From Haberlea rhodopensis (lineage: Eukaryota > Streptophyta > Magnoliopsida > Lamiales > Gesneriaceae), in contig CAJQUN010000022.1 of NCBI GenBank assembly GCA_907163345.1, forward strand, positions 4,836,001-4,900,000: 64,000 bases of DNA, in the 5' to 3' direction. The notes below the pieces were generated by a model that did not search any database, had not been told where the DNA came from, and saw nothing but the letters and a program-made list of their open reading frames with translations. Shown in pieces: positions 34,115 to 45,690 of the stretch. Made by a program: the position numbers and the translations under genes. The stretch's first letter is position 1. Every line of letters begins with the position of its first letter.

Positions 34115-35396
34115 TGTTGGAACCGAAGAGGGGGGTGGGGTGGTGAATGAGGTTCCTTGGCTACTTTAGCGTTTAAAATGAATTTGCAAAATAGTCGAAT
34201 TTGCGCCGCGGAAGACTTGATGTCTATCGACAAATAAACAATATGAAGAAATAAATAAATGCGTAATATAAATAAATCAATAAATAACACGAGAATTTGT
34301 TATAGAAGTTTGGCGATGAATCGCTTACGTCTCCTCTTCCCGGTTAGAAAACGTTTAACCGAGGTTCCACTAGAACGAAAATGATCTTGGCCTTAAGGGC
34401 TTCAAGTTAGCCACTACACACTCTTCCCGAGTAAAACAGCTCTTCACGAGCAACACACTCTTCACGAGTCTTCTTGGCCTTAAGGGCTCCAAGGATAGCC
34501 ACACACAACTCTTCCCGAGTTACCCACACTCTTCACGAGTCTTCTTGGCTTTAAGGGCTCCAAGGATAGCCACACACTTGCACCCTTGTTGATGACTTTT
34601 ACAATTTTCCAACTTGCGTCGGTGTTGGAGGACCTTACAATAAATCAATTACCACCTTCACGGTGTAACAACACGAAGAACACAAGAAGAAATGAATCAC
34701 GAACTCCAATACAACACAAATGTATGAAGTTTGCAATGCTAGATAGAATATGATTGAACACAACTTTCTTGTAGTTTATAGACTTGTTTCTTGTCTTCAA
34801 AATGCTCCAAAACATCCATATTTATAGTGTAGGAGGCCCTCAAAGCTCCTACTAGACGTTGCTACACTTAAGGCTTGAATCACTCCAAGATCGCCTCGGA
34901 CATCGCCTCGGGCGATCACCATCGCCGCGCCCCAACGGTCACCAAAATGCACAGATCGTCTCAGGCGATGTATGGATCGCCTCAGGCGATCACCACCAAA
35001 AAATCAATGCCGTAGCTTCAGTTGCTCACAAACTTTCATCGCCTCAAATGAAGTCCTCATCGCCTTAAGCGTTCCAGGCATCACCTCAGGTGATCAAGCC
35101 ATCGCCTCAGGCGATCTCGCCCTGCGCGCTGGCCTCGGCGTCGCTTCAGTTGATGTGAGTGGCGAAGTCCTTCCTGGCAGCCATCGGCTGGGGCGATGAT
35201 CACCATCGCCTAGGGCGATCCTGCCCAGACTTTGCACAATTGATTTTCTTCAAACAATCCACTTTTCAACCAATAAACCTGTACACTAAGTAGACACATT
35301 AGTATAATAAATACAAGTTTTGTTGATCATCAAAACTCATAAATAATTCGGAGATACATTAAGCATTAAACTCAACAATGCGTTTAAGGCTCAACA
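34115..35396 (+). mobile_element. Solo LTR C2
   Basis: 1282 bp, starting TGTTGGAACCGAAGAGGGGG and ending ggctcaaca. Flanks are gcgtg (34110-34114) and acgtg (35397-35401), a target duplication with one difference. The first 450 bp match 453-1 of this window in inverted orientation. The segment 34885-35225 has clustered gatcgcctcaggcgatc-type palindromes. A tandem cttcttggccttaagggctcc block is near 34380-34570. No coding sequence. Confidence 0.85.
34885..35225. repeat. GGCGATC palindrome cluster in LTR C2
   Basis: About ten sites of the type atcgcctcaggcgat, with a 3-4-nt centre and some changes, at irregular spacing of 20-40 bp. Clearly more CG-rich than flanks. Confidence 0.85.
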
Positions 35397-35639
35397 ACGT
35401 GTTTTGAAACAAATGAATGACGGTTTAGTTAACTTAGTCTACACATAAGTCTCACACTTATGTTTTTAAGTTAACATTCACAGAAAAGTTTAACATTACA
35501 TATTTGTGTTGCGAATTATAATTATATGACTCAAATACTCATATCATCAATCATAAGACTCAACCAAATTAGTATAATGATACTCTATTGCTTTCAATCG
35601 ACGAGTAACCGTCATTACATTTATTTAGAATAACTCCCT
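35397..35639. other. Interior of copia element A, AT-rich
   Basis: Noncoding sequence between LTR C2 and the end of gag. No recognisable domain. Confidence 0.5.
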
Positions 35640-36547
35640 TTATGAAGAGTAATGTTATGTCGAATACAAGATTTCAAGCGGTAAGCATTAGATCAGAGAA
35701 ATCATCTGACATCTTGTCATATTCAGTTACATTGATTTGATCCTTAGCTTTCTTCTTATTGTCTATCTTGTCTCGACAATCCTTTGCTTTGTGGTTCGAT
35801 TTCCCACATATGAAGCAATTTCACTTGAACCTTTTAAGGTTCCTTTGTTGTTGGCCATCATGGTTCTTTTTCTTTTTTCCATGATTGCTCGATTCCACAA
35901 ACATTGACTCTTGCACTCATTTTGTTTATTTTGATTTCCGACTTGCGATTATCCGCTTCAATCCTTAGTCTAACAATCAAGCCCTCGAGTCTCATTTTAT
36001 TCCTCTTGTGTTTAAGATAGTTTTTGAAATCTTTCCACAACGGAGGAAGTTTCTCAATCAAAGCCGCAACTTGTAAGGACTCATTTAGACTCATCCCTTC
36101 CGCATAAATCTCATGTAAGAGGACTTGTATCTCTTGTACTTGATTCACTACGGATTTCGAGTCTACCGTTTTGAAATCCAAGAAGCGTCCAACAATGAAC
36201 TTCTTAAGGCATGCATCTTCCGCCTTATATTTTGTTTCAAGCATATTCCACAATTTCTTTGTTGTTCGGACTTGACAATACACATTTTATAGTACATCAT
36301 CAATGCCATTCAAGATGTAGTTCTTGCATAAGAAGTCGCTTTGCTTCCATGCATCTACAGCAGCCCTCTTGCTAGTATCCGTCTCGTCATCGCTCACGGT
36401 AAGCGGATCATCTTGCAAAAACCTTGTCCAGTGCAAAGTAGTGAGATATAAAAGCATTTTCTGGTGCCATCTCTTGAAGTCTACACCTGTGAACTTTTGC
36501 GGTCTTTCTCCTTGCGTCGCAGGAACATTGGTTGATGTGGATGACAT
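35640..36547 (-). pseudogene. Copia element A gag with CCHC zinc knuckle
   Basis: The start at 36547 gives MSSTSTNVPAT, then PQKFTGVDFKRWHQKMLLYL and AAVDAWKQSDFLCKNYILNG, typical of copia gag. A TAA/TGA after IDDVL near 36287 breaks the frame; it continues from 36283 (LWNMLETKYKAEDA, LPPLWKDFKNYLKHKRNKM). The zinc knuckle CFICGKSNHKAKDC lies near 35825-35780 in a further frame. Gag binds and packages element RNA. At least two disruptions make it inactive. The 5' LTR is 40 bp upstream. Confidence 0.87.
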
Positions 36548-36586
36548 TTCTCTTCCAGAAATAACACGTAAAATTCCTCTTAAGAT

Positions 36587-37260
36587 TGTTGGTTGCGTTA
36601 TATGGTGTTCCGTCTGCACTATTTCTGGAAAGGAAAATGATGAATGACTTAAGTCGAGACAAGTGTGTAACACTTTGTCCTTAAGAGGAATTTGCCCCGA
36701 ACAAGGTGCTTTCGGTTTGTGGCAATCCTCTCCCAAAATACAACGACTTCTCTTGTGATTGTAGCACAACAAATCACAAGAACATCAACCACAAAGGTTG
36801 CAAACTCTCTCCTTCAAGAACAAAATGAATATGATGATGAGATGACTTTTGATTTGCTTTTCTCTCTCAAATTATGATGTTAATGTCGAAAATCTAATGT
36901 TTAATTCAATCATGGGATGTTGTATATATACTAGACAATAGGTTGCCATCAAAATACTTTATTTGGAGGCAACCATTCATGCAAAAACACAATTGCACGC
37001 CAAAATGTGCAATGCTTCAGAAAAACCGAACAACCAGCCTGTGAGGCGCCTAGACGCATCATTTTATGCGCCTAGGCGCATACATGGCGCCTCCCCTACT
37101 GCCCAGGGTTTTTCCCAGGCAGTTTCGGTGACCCGTTTCGCGCCCGAAAATTCTGTTTTCTCCTACGTTTCCTTCGTTCGATTTTTCCTGCTTAATTTCA
37201 ATTCATTAAACCTATTTTTATCTTGCTTAATATTAATTCATTAATTCTCAAAATCCAACA
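36587..37260 (-). repeat. 5' LTR of copia element A
   Basis: 674 bp, beginning TGTTGGATTTTGAG on the minus strand at 37260 and ending CCAACA at 36587. It is the pair of 23892-24475. It contains a duplicated gcgcctaggcgcat-type palindrome near 37045-37090 that is single in the other LTR. Confidence 0.87.
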
Positions 37261-37480
37261 TCAAGGTCATTGGTTACCCCGAGGTCACAAACTCCATAAA
37301 AAAATTTCCTCAGAAGAACATCGGCTCGTAACACATTCAGTACACAATCTAAATCAACACTTTCCTCTATGGAATCTGGTGCATCACCTGGAGTTGCTCC
37401 AAGGATTACTCCAACCCGATATGAGCTGTTATTAAAGCTACTGGATCGAGCTTCTATCAACTTAGGCACATGATTTTCAA
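37261..37480 (+). pseudogene. Ty1/copia gag remnant, right part
   Basis: This continues the gag split at 23891. Directly after the duplicated tcaag the sequence encodes KVIGYPE in one frame, the usual segment after the copia zinc knuckle, and near 37410 RITPTRYELLLKLLD, the conserved end of that gag type. Removing element A therefore restores neighbouring parts of one gag gene. Frame changes remain. Confidence 0.75.
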
Positions 37481-38884
37481 TTGATATGAAAAGGGCTTAG
37501 GACAGCATGAACCTAACACTATTTTTGGGTGCAATATTTTGATGTTTGGATCAACTTTTCGACTTTATAAAAGATTTAGATTTGTCAACTCTCTCCAAAA
37601 AGTATGAAAAAAGTAATATTTTTTTTAAAATTGTCACGTTTAAATATAAAATCACTTTCATTCCTACTTGAAAAACACATTTTTTTACAAAAATTCCTAC
37701 TTGACAATATACTTCCTTAAGCAAGTGATTTGAGTTCAATTTATATTTGAAATAACAAAGAATCTTAGAGTGCATTTGGATTGAGGGATTTGAAGTAATG
37801 GATTTCAAATCCAGTTGATTCTTTGGATAAATTTATGTCAGGTGAAGTTCAAATCCACTCATTTCTTAATATATGTAGATGTATTAGTAATTATAATGCA
37901 ACTGAAATACACCCAAGATGAGTGTCATTTCAAATTCATTATTCATTCTCCAAATCAAATACTTCTATTCAAACACAACATTAATATTTGTAGATATGTC
38001 CATTAAATTAATTTTAAAAAGATCATGATGATATTTAAATGAATTAATAAGGGAAAAAATAATGACATTTGGTCCGGTAAGAAAACCTATCACTAGTCTG
38101 TATTGTTGATTCTTCTTTCTATCACAATAAGGTCTCCCTACAAAGCATGACTTCGCTCTTTCCTTCCCAATTATCCGCCGAAAAACAAAACGTTCGAGAA
38201 CGATTGAGAGGTAAGCTTTCTATTTTTCGATAATTAGCGTCTTGGTACTTGTTATTTTATTTAATTTTCGTGATATGGAGTTCAGCGAGGTTAGTATATT
38301 GAACCATTTTGTTTGATATTTCTGTGTCGAGAGAATCTTAATTGTGTTGAAGTAACAGGTTTTGGATATTCCGTATATGAATGATGAGGTTTTTGCGTAG
38401 AATTTATGCACTGTTTGTAGATTAAATTAATTTTTTGATTTTGACATACTGGAGCTGACAATCGTAATTATTTTTTTTTGGAATGGCAAAGATTAATGTG
38501 TTCTTATTCTAACTTCCAAAGCAACAATTTGTAGCTGGAGCCTGGAAATTCATAGTTTGCAACCAAATATTCTTGTAGTTTCTTAAGAAACAGTTCAGAT
38601 GATTGAAAAATTACTTAATATGCTGGTTGAACTGATTTTAGCGTGTTTTTAGTTCCGTTAAGGCATTTATGTTAAGATTAAACTGTTCTTTTAGACGTAG
38701 TTGTTCAATTTCACTAAACATCGGTGGCAGAAGCAGAGATGGTGATGGGAGGCGACAGATGGATTTTTACGATGCTCTATATGTAACAAATGCACAAAAC
38801 ATAAGGAAGAAAGTGCGTTGTACAAATTAATCTGTCGCCCTTTCCTGTCACTGTTGTGTCTATTATGCTATAAATTTTTGGCAG
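37481..38884. other. Intergenic region, MITE and 5' leader of the eS7 pseudogene
   Basis: Contains a Tourist-like MITE (37768-37980). A probable noncoding 5' UTR exon of the eS7 pseudogene ends at 38210 with a gtaagc donor; the intron runs to the acceptor ttggcag at 38884. No other gene is seen. Confidence 0.55.
37768..37980. mobile_element. Tourist-like MITE
   Basis: The termini gagtgcatttggattg and the complement of ctattcaaacacaaca agree at 10 of 16 positions. Both sides are flanked by tta (37765-37767 and 37981-37983), the 3-bp target of PIF/Harbinger elements. The inside holds further complementary ggatttgaa/ttcaaatcc pieces. No coding capacity. Confidence 0.5.
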
Positions 38885-40325
38885 AGTTGGTTGTGGATAT
38901 TTTACTTACTTCGTTTGCTCAAAGTTCTTTGAAGATGTACACTGCATTGCAAAAGATTCACAAGGACAAGGAGACCGAGCCTACATAATTGGAAGAGACT
39001 GTTGCTCAGGTTATTACCATTGCTACTGAACTAGCCACATTTTGTTCCAGTCTTCAACTTACGGAAATGTTATGTTCTCCTTGTTGAACTGTGTTTTCTT
39101 GATCTGTCTGCAGGCTCTGTTTGATCTGGAGAACACAAATCAATAAATTAAGAGTGACTTGAAAGACCTCTACTCAACTCAGCCATGTAGGTGTTCCAAA
39201 CTTAGCATGTTTTTGTGGTGCATAACTTTGAACTATAATCAATCCGTCACACCCTGCTGGCAAGTTCGTATTTCTGGTGGGAAGAAGGTTGCTGTGATCC
39301 TTGTCCCTTACCGATTATGAAAAGCTTTCCGCAAGATCCATCCTAGGCTTTGTGAGGGAGCTTCAGAAGAAGTTCAGTGGAAAGGTGCCGGTAATGTGAT
39401 GCTTATGTGACCACTGGAAGTAGGAAGATTGATGTCAATACACGCGGTTTTGTCTGAATAATTGTCATTGATAGATGTTTTCACTTATATAGATTACAAC
39501 TACAAAGTTACATCCTACAATTCTGCTCTTAATTATAGTAAATACATTAACAGCCCTAAAATATACATATTTACCAAAATTGCGACTCCTTAATCTAATT
39601 TATCCATGTGATTGATTGAGTGATTCCCTAATCTAAGCTAGCCGTGTGAGTGATTGGTTGGGATGTTGACTGGTCTGACAATTGATATTGATGATGGTGT
39701 TTTTTTTTTCTTTTTCAATCATATAAAACACCCCGGACAGAAAAACTTGTTACAAGAAAATGGAATTGCTGCTGTTTTTCTTTGTAGTTGTTGCATCATT
39801 GTATGACCTTTAGCTTAATTTTCACTGCCTGTGGTATTCATTCAAGTGTATTTTTTTGTACCGGAGTACTGACACATGTTTAATTGCTCGACAACTGCTT
39901 GTATATGTGGATGATAGTAATTTGGATGTACAGGAAGTGGTTTTGATTGCTACCAGAAGAATTTTGCGCCCTCCAAAGAAGGGCTCTGCGGTGCAAAGGC
40001 CACGCACACGTACTCTTACAGCTGTGCATGAGGCCATGATGGAGGATATTGTTTTTCCTGCTGAGATTGTTGGAAAACTCAGATATAGGCTTGCTGGATC
40101 AAAGATTATGAAGGTGATGGTCTCTTCTTGTTATTTTTAGTTCCATTTTATCTTTTCTTGGCACCTTTATACATGGTTTTACAATCCATTTTCGGCTCGT
40201 TGCAGGTTTTTTTGGATCCCAAGTCTAAGAACGACACTGAGATTAAGCTGGAGACATTTGCAGGAGTGTACCGGAAGCTTTCAGGGAAAGACGTTATCTT
40301 TGATTATCCGGTAACGGATGCATAA
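38885..40325 (+). pseudogene. RPS7: Ribosomal protein eS7 (RPS7), intron-containing pseudogene
   Basis: Exons are about 38885-39009 (ATG at 38935), 39114-39190, 39264-39390, 39934-40113 and 40206-40325. Readable pieces are MYTALQKIHKDKE, then ALFDLENTNQ, KKVAVILVPYRL, EVVLIATRRILRPPKKGSA, VHEAMMEDIVFPAEIVGK and VYRKLSGKDVIFDYP. eS7 is a small-subunit ribosomal protein. Stops are seen in exon 1 (TAA after EPT), exon 2 (TAA after NTNQ) and exon 3 (TGA after PYRL), plus frame loss at the end of exon 3. The last two exons are clean. Introns, splice sites and a leader exon remain, so it arose by DNA duplication rather than from mRNA. Confidence 0.9.
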
Positions 40326-41588
40326 GCATCTATCAACTCATTGTAGACTTGTTGTCGGGATTTAAGTTTTGATCTAGAGTCCCCCCAGTTTTTCCTGAAA
40401 CTGAGAGAATGTTTTGGAGATCTGTATTTTTCATTTCATCTCCTTTTGTGAAAAATTGAATTATTTACTGCATTTTATTTCGTCATTAATGCCTATCCCT
40501 TAATCGATTGTGATGTTCTCTGTATTAAGTGGGATGAATTCGAACCATCATAAAGGCATAGATCCAATTGTCCAAATTTAAATTTGGATATGTAGGTCCA
40601 CGTAAAAAATTGGACATCACATATTCAAATCAAGTTTGAATCATTGGATGTAGTATGTGGGTAGGGTCTAATTTCCCTATTAAGTGCCATTGTGCTAAAC
40701 TGTGCTCTCTTGTTTGAATCAAACTTTACTGTCTTGAAATGTAGGGCATTTCTGGAATTAAGAGTTGATGGCAAACGAGTGATATCGCCTGTGCTCTTGT
40801 TTCAAATGGCCTCTGTCATCTGTAAATTGTAGCAAAATTTTTGTAGACGTAACATATATTAAATTATTGGCCACATTTTTTATTTTATAATATTGTTTTT
40901 GCAAATTTGAGAGACGATTCCTTTAATTCCAGAGGGAACCAACCATAATCTTCTCACGGTTAAAAGAAAATAGTAGTGGAAGATTGCGTTTGAAATATCC
41001 TAAAGTTACCAAATAAGACAAGTTTTCCTACTTTTTTCTTCTTTTTCTTTATTTTTATTGATGCGAGGATTGTTTCTTGTATTTAAGATATGATACTATA
41101 ATGTAATAAATATCAGAAAGTTTTAGTTTTTGTATAAATCGGATTTGGGCACTATATATGAACCAACATAAGAAAATTCTTGTATAGATCGGGTTTGGGT
41201 TTTACATATAAACCAACATAAGAAAATGCGTTAATTTCTGATTTAGTTTATGTTGATGCATATGTAGGGTCAAGATCCGATGCATATAATAATTTCCTAA
41301 AAATATCTCGTAACACATACATTCGAATGTATTAATTGTAAGGAATATTCTTACAATATTATTATTATTATATTATAAAAGGGAAAAAAATCATTGGTTT
41401 ATTTTCAATGCAGCCACGTAAAATTTCCTCTTTTTTCTAAAGATCTCAACGTATTTAAACAGTTCCTTCCGTTTCAACAACAACAAAAAAAAAGTTAGGG
41501 AACTTCTCGTAGTTTTCTTCCAAAAACCATTCTTATTTTGCAGAATTCTGATTCTGCAAAATCGCATCAGATGTGTTGAATTGCTTGC
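40326..41588. other. Intergenic, with a possible MITE and a small tandem repeat
   Basis: 40556-40680 has inverted pieces (caaatttaaatttgg; cattggatg) like a short MITE. At 41133-41230 a unit of about 58-65 bp containing atcgg-tttgggc and gaaccaacataagaaaat occurs twice. From 41390 the sequence is probably the promoter and 5' UTR of the next gene. Confidence 0.45.
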
Positions 41589-43413
41589 ATGAATTGCTGT
41601 GAAGACCCGATGGCAATGTATCGGGTTGTTTGCCCCAAGCCCCGTAGGGTCGTCGGACCATCCAATCTCAATACCTCCATCATGCCGTTGAGAATTCGCA
41701 AACGGTGACGTTTTAGCGATTCTCTTACGCGCGTTTAATCTTTTCATTTTGATTTGTTTAGTTTATTGATTTTAAGGTAACTTTTTATTGAGCAGTAATG
41801 ATGCCGAGGCGTCTGATTCAATACCTGGGGGTGAATTGCTGGACATAATTCTTCGTAAGGTAGATTCTTACCTGAACAAAAATTTGTATTTTTATTTTAT
41901 TTAATTGTATCAGTTTTCGTGGATAAATGTACATTTATAATGTGTTTCTCTGGTGTTTTGGATTAATTACCTAATTGATTTATAATGTGGACTAAAATTG
42001 TTTGATTGGTTTGATGATGCTTCAATATGGAGCCGTGATTTATGAATTCTCCGCCGTACTGATTTTCAAAATAAATAAAAACTTAGATAAAGGTGCTGAA
42101 ACTTGAATTGAAGAATTTTTTGTCTGAAATTGCTAAAATTCCTGCCTGCCATGTTCACTAATTGCTTTGAATATTTTAGGTTATGTTTTGGATAAGCGAT
42201 CTTCACCCAAGATTTTGAGATTGTAACAAGCTGTTTCATGATGACATTGTGTCATATATTCTCCATTCTGGTGGTAAATTTTTGGCATAAGAAGCATTTC
42301 TTCTAGGAGTCTTGTGGTTGGTTGATTTGCATTGAGCTTTTGATGCATGTAACAGTTTCTCATAGTTTGTCATTCCTTGTTTGTTCATCTGGGTTCTATC
42401 TTTTTTAAAGGAGTCTCTGCAATAAAAAATGAGTGTCTTCTTCATACTACACCGGAAATTTATGCCAGCTTGTGTTGTTGCGAGAAGAAATGGAGTCCAT
42501 AGTATCGGATAGGCAATAGGGATGATTTGCTGTTTAGTAGCAATACAGGATACTTTTTTTGCTAGATTTATTTATTTTTCGCTTTTGTTCCAAGGGAATA
42601 CAGACTCCAATTCTCTGATATTTGGGAAATTGAAGTCTGCCATGTCCAAAAAATACAATTTTCAAGTAGGCATCTGTTTTTTTTCCCTATCGAGTAGTTA
42701 TGTTGTCAGCTCTGTATGTAAGTTGGCATATACTGAAGTTCACGGTACATTTGAGTGACCACAGATGTGAAATGTACATCGGAGTTAAGATATTTATCAT
42801 CGTTTCCCCAGTTTCGGTGTTGTCAGGCAGAATTTGGAAAAGTGTTATCTAAAGTATTACCATGTATATGGACATCTCCCCGTGACAGTAATCCCTCTAG
42901 CCGTATTTGCATATATAGTCTACGTCAATGTTAATTGGCTACATGATAAATACTTCTTGAACTATAAGGGAGTTATTAACCTTGGGATTTAAATAAAATA
43001 GCGAAACTGAAATAATTAAGAGTTAATATCAACCATTTCCTTTAAATGTTATTCTGGCAATGATCGTGGTTTTGTGCATGCATACAATATCATGTAACAT
43101 GGAGATTCCTATTATCAAATTCGGTGTTCTTGTCCCATTTTTTCACTTGTTTTTCCAGGACTATAAAGTGGAACAATGTGCAGCTTTAGCATCATCTCCT
43201 CCATTCTTCTTCGGATCACCACCATGCAGAGCCACAAATCCTGTAGTCCGAGATTCCCATTTCGGGGTAGAAAACCGAGCCTCCAAATGTTTGTCCCCAT
43301 CAAATCCAGCTCTTCCATCATCAGCTCATCCCAAAGTCGAGTTTGGAAAAAAGCAAGCAGCCATAAGAGTGGAAGGTTTTGACTGCCAAAGTTCTCGTGT
43401 TTCTAGGGCATGA
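41589..43413 (+). CDS. Plant-specific small protein of unknown function, 3 exons, 144 aa
   Basis: The exons are 41589-41704, 41796-41859 and 43159-43413, with GT..AG borders and consistent phases (2, then 0), giving 144 aa with no stop. The start is MNCCEDPMAMYRVVCPKPRR, a basic N-terminal motif. Exon 2 encodes SIPGGELLDIILRK. Exon 3 has SSPPFFFGSPPCRATNPVVR followed by DSHF, then a Ser/Pro-rich tail. I recognise this as a small conserved plant family with no known function; no domain with a mechanism is visible and I see neither a signal peptide nor a membrane segment. The 5' and 3' motifs fit the family in order, which supports the splicing. The gene sits 1.3 kb after the eS7 pseudogene in the same direction. 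Confidence 0.8.
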
Positions 43414-43608
43414 AACTTAGTACATAAATGTAGATATACAAAACAAACTTCATCGTCTCCGAAGCCTGCTAAACAAAATAAAAGGTTGAAGACCGAAAAT
43501 TATGTACATATCGGTGAATAATTCGTGTCACTTAGCTGTTTAAAGACCAGGAAGTTTCGAAATCTGGGTTTTTCTTCAGATTCCCAAGCTGATACACTGT
43601 AAAGAATT
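43414..43608. other. Probable 3' UTR of the 144-aa gene
   Basis: Noncoding sequence directly after the stop codon. No clear polyadenylation signal can be singled out. Confidence 0.45.
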
Positions 43609-43706
43609 TAAGTGTATATACAATGATAACTTGTCAAGAGTTTTCCAATTTCCTGATAATCTGTAATGCATGGAGAAATTTGGTATATAACGTCTTATAA
43701 ATTTAA
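43609..43706. repeat. 98-bp direct repeat, copy 1
   Basis: Identical over 98 bp to 45593-45690 (starts taagtgtatatacaatga, ends ttataaatttaa). Confidence 0.97.
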
Positions 43707-44327
43707 TGTACTTGACAATTAGATGGTATAGATTAATTTTATACCTAAAATGACAATAATACCCTCAAATAAGTTTTGTACTTATTTCTATTATTTTATT
43801 CCAACTAAATTTAAAATAATCAAAATAAAATTATTTATGTAATTTAATTATTAATAAAATATTATTATTAATTATTATTAATCAAAATACCCTCAATTTT
43901 ATTTAAATAATAAATTAAATATTCCAGCTGTATTTTTTGAACCAAAACATGACAATCTTCATTATATAAATTATTAAAATATACTTCTTTATTTGACAAC
44001 TAAATAGCAACTACAACAACATCAACTAATCATTTAATCTCAATCAGAATCCGATATATACAATCACTAACAAATATATATATTACTTAGCAAAATAAAA
44101 CTAAATATTATTTTATTTTTCTTTAAAAAATGAATTCATCAATAATTTATTACTACTTGCGTAATGACAGCCAAAAATCCACTTATAATGAAATTTATTA
44201 AATGAATTAATAGATAAAATGATAATTAAATTTTTATTAATCTAAAAATTTTACATCATTTTTATAAATTAATTGTTTTCTTATTCATTTTTAATTCTAT
44301 TTCATCATCCTTAATTATAATTGTAAC

Positions 44328-44360
<33 letters not shown>

Positions 44361-44381
44361 TATTATTATTATAATTATAAT
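43707..44381. other. AT-rich segment with (AAT)n
   Basis: AT-rich sequence without coding signal. The segment near 43755 (atacctaaaatgacaataat) resembles the complement of the segment near 45378. An AAT/ATT microsatellite at about 44331-44370 precedes the solo LTR. Confidence 0.5.
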
Positions 44382-45055
44382 TGATGTGATTCGTGATTTT
44401 CGAATATAAGGTAAAATAAAGTATTAATGAAAAATAACAATAAACACACCAAGATTTTTTACGTGGAAAACCCTCAAATTGAGAGAAAAACCACGGGACC
44501 TAGTTCAGTATAAAACTTCACTATAAACGTTGATGATTTACAAGACTCTCTGGACACAAATAACAATCGCTCAATGACTTACACGAATATTTTAGAGAAA
44601 TAACAGAAAAGACCGAACAGACATAAATTTGCTCTCTTCGGAGTCTTTTTGCCCAGAAAAATCCAACCCTTACTATGATGACATCCGCGGGTATTTATAG
44701 GACTGTTTCCAGTGATTGGCTCGCGGGGGATCCGGAACACGATGTCCTCTGATCGTGGCTTAACTGGAGCCCAACATGTTCGAGAAATCCGCGCCCCATT
44801 ACTGCACGTTTATTCACGCCGGTTGATTTGCTGGTTATTCCCGGGTTTTTCGCTAATCTTTGACCAGAAAATCGAGGAGGTTTTAGCAGCTGTTCTGTTC
44901 GGTGTCTTTATGTTTGGTAAAACTCTGCTCGGTGCTATCTGTTCGGTGTATGACTTGTTCGATAAAACCCTGCTCGGTGCTATCTGTTCGGTGTATGACT
45001 TGTTCGGCGCTTGAGAGGATTTTACCCGAGGAAGTCAATATGTCATATGACATCA
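44382..45055 (+). mobile_element. Solo LTR or TRIM-like element D
   Basis: 674 bp with 6-bp inverted termini TGATGT and ACATCA, flanked by identical ataat (44377-44381 and 45056-45060). Inside are acgtggaaaaccctcaaatt and gagaaaaaccacggg, a common plant copia LTR start region. A 45-bp unit is repeated in tandem at 44918-45007 (ctgctcggtgctatctgttc core). Orientation is taken from the TG..CA ends and is ambiguous. Confidence 0.82.
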
Positions 45056-45060
45056 ATAAT

Positions 45061-45592
45061 TGTAACTATAATTATAATAATAATAATAATAATAATAATT
45101 ACTATTATTATTATTATAAGTGGCCAAAAATTAAAGTTGAGATCGTTCATTTGACAAACGAATTCAACTTTTATTTATTTATCTTTTTTCTGAAATCGTT
45201 TTGAAAAACGAATTTAATCAGAATTCGCTTGTTGCAATAACGAATTACCATAAAATGGTATAATACTTCTAATTCCACGGTAAAAATATAATTTTTATTT
45301 TTTTATAATATTTTGAAAATTAGGCCGAAAGAAAAGTGGCTCCTGTGCATAACTTGAACCAAATTTGTAAGGTTTCACAAGGGTATCTTAGTAAAAATGC
45401 ATTTCATATCCATGGTACTGTAGCTTGCTTCAGTAGACATCACATGCTCAATGTGGGATGTTACATACTGCATTTTTTTTAAAATTGTCACGGGCTGCAT
45501 GATTACATCGGGCTTTCCAAAAGTGAGAAGAACAAGTGATGTTGAGTGATAAGTTACTAATCCTATAGTTATCAGCTGAACCAAACACACCC
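45061..45592. mobile_element. Microsatellite and Tourist-like MITE end
   Basis: (AAT)n/(ATT)n at about 45066-45118 continues the target of element D. The segment ends at 45592 in gaaccaaacacaccc, whose complement GGGTGTGTTTGG is a Tourist/Harbinger-type end, followed by taa. The matching left terminus is not seen. Confidence 0.4.
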
Positions 45593-45690
45593 TAAGTGTA
45601 TATACAATGATAACTTGTCAAGAGTTTTCCAATTTCCTGATAATCTGTAATGCATGGAGAAATTTGGTATATAACGTCTTATAAATTTAA
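45593..45690. repeat. 98-bp direct repeat, copy 2
   Basis: Identical to 43609-43706. It starts with taa directly after the MITE-like end. Confidence 0.97.

Larger units (their letters stand above)
23892..37260 (-). mobile_element. Ty1/copia element A, internally deleted, host of nested insertions
   Basis: LTRs at 23892-24475 and 36587-37260 lie in the same orientation, and the 5-bp flanks match: tcaag at 23887-23891 and at 37261-37265. The element reads on the minus strand: gag at 36547-35640, a trace of RT with YIDD at 32289-32107, and RNase H near 25400-25020. Protease, integrase and most of RT are absent, and AT-rich repeats occupy part of the interior. Without its own insertions the element is under 5 kb, so it is a deletion derivative that could not move by itself. 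Confidence 0.88.
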
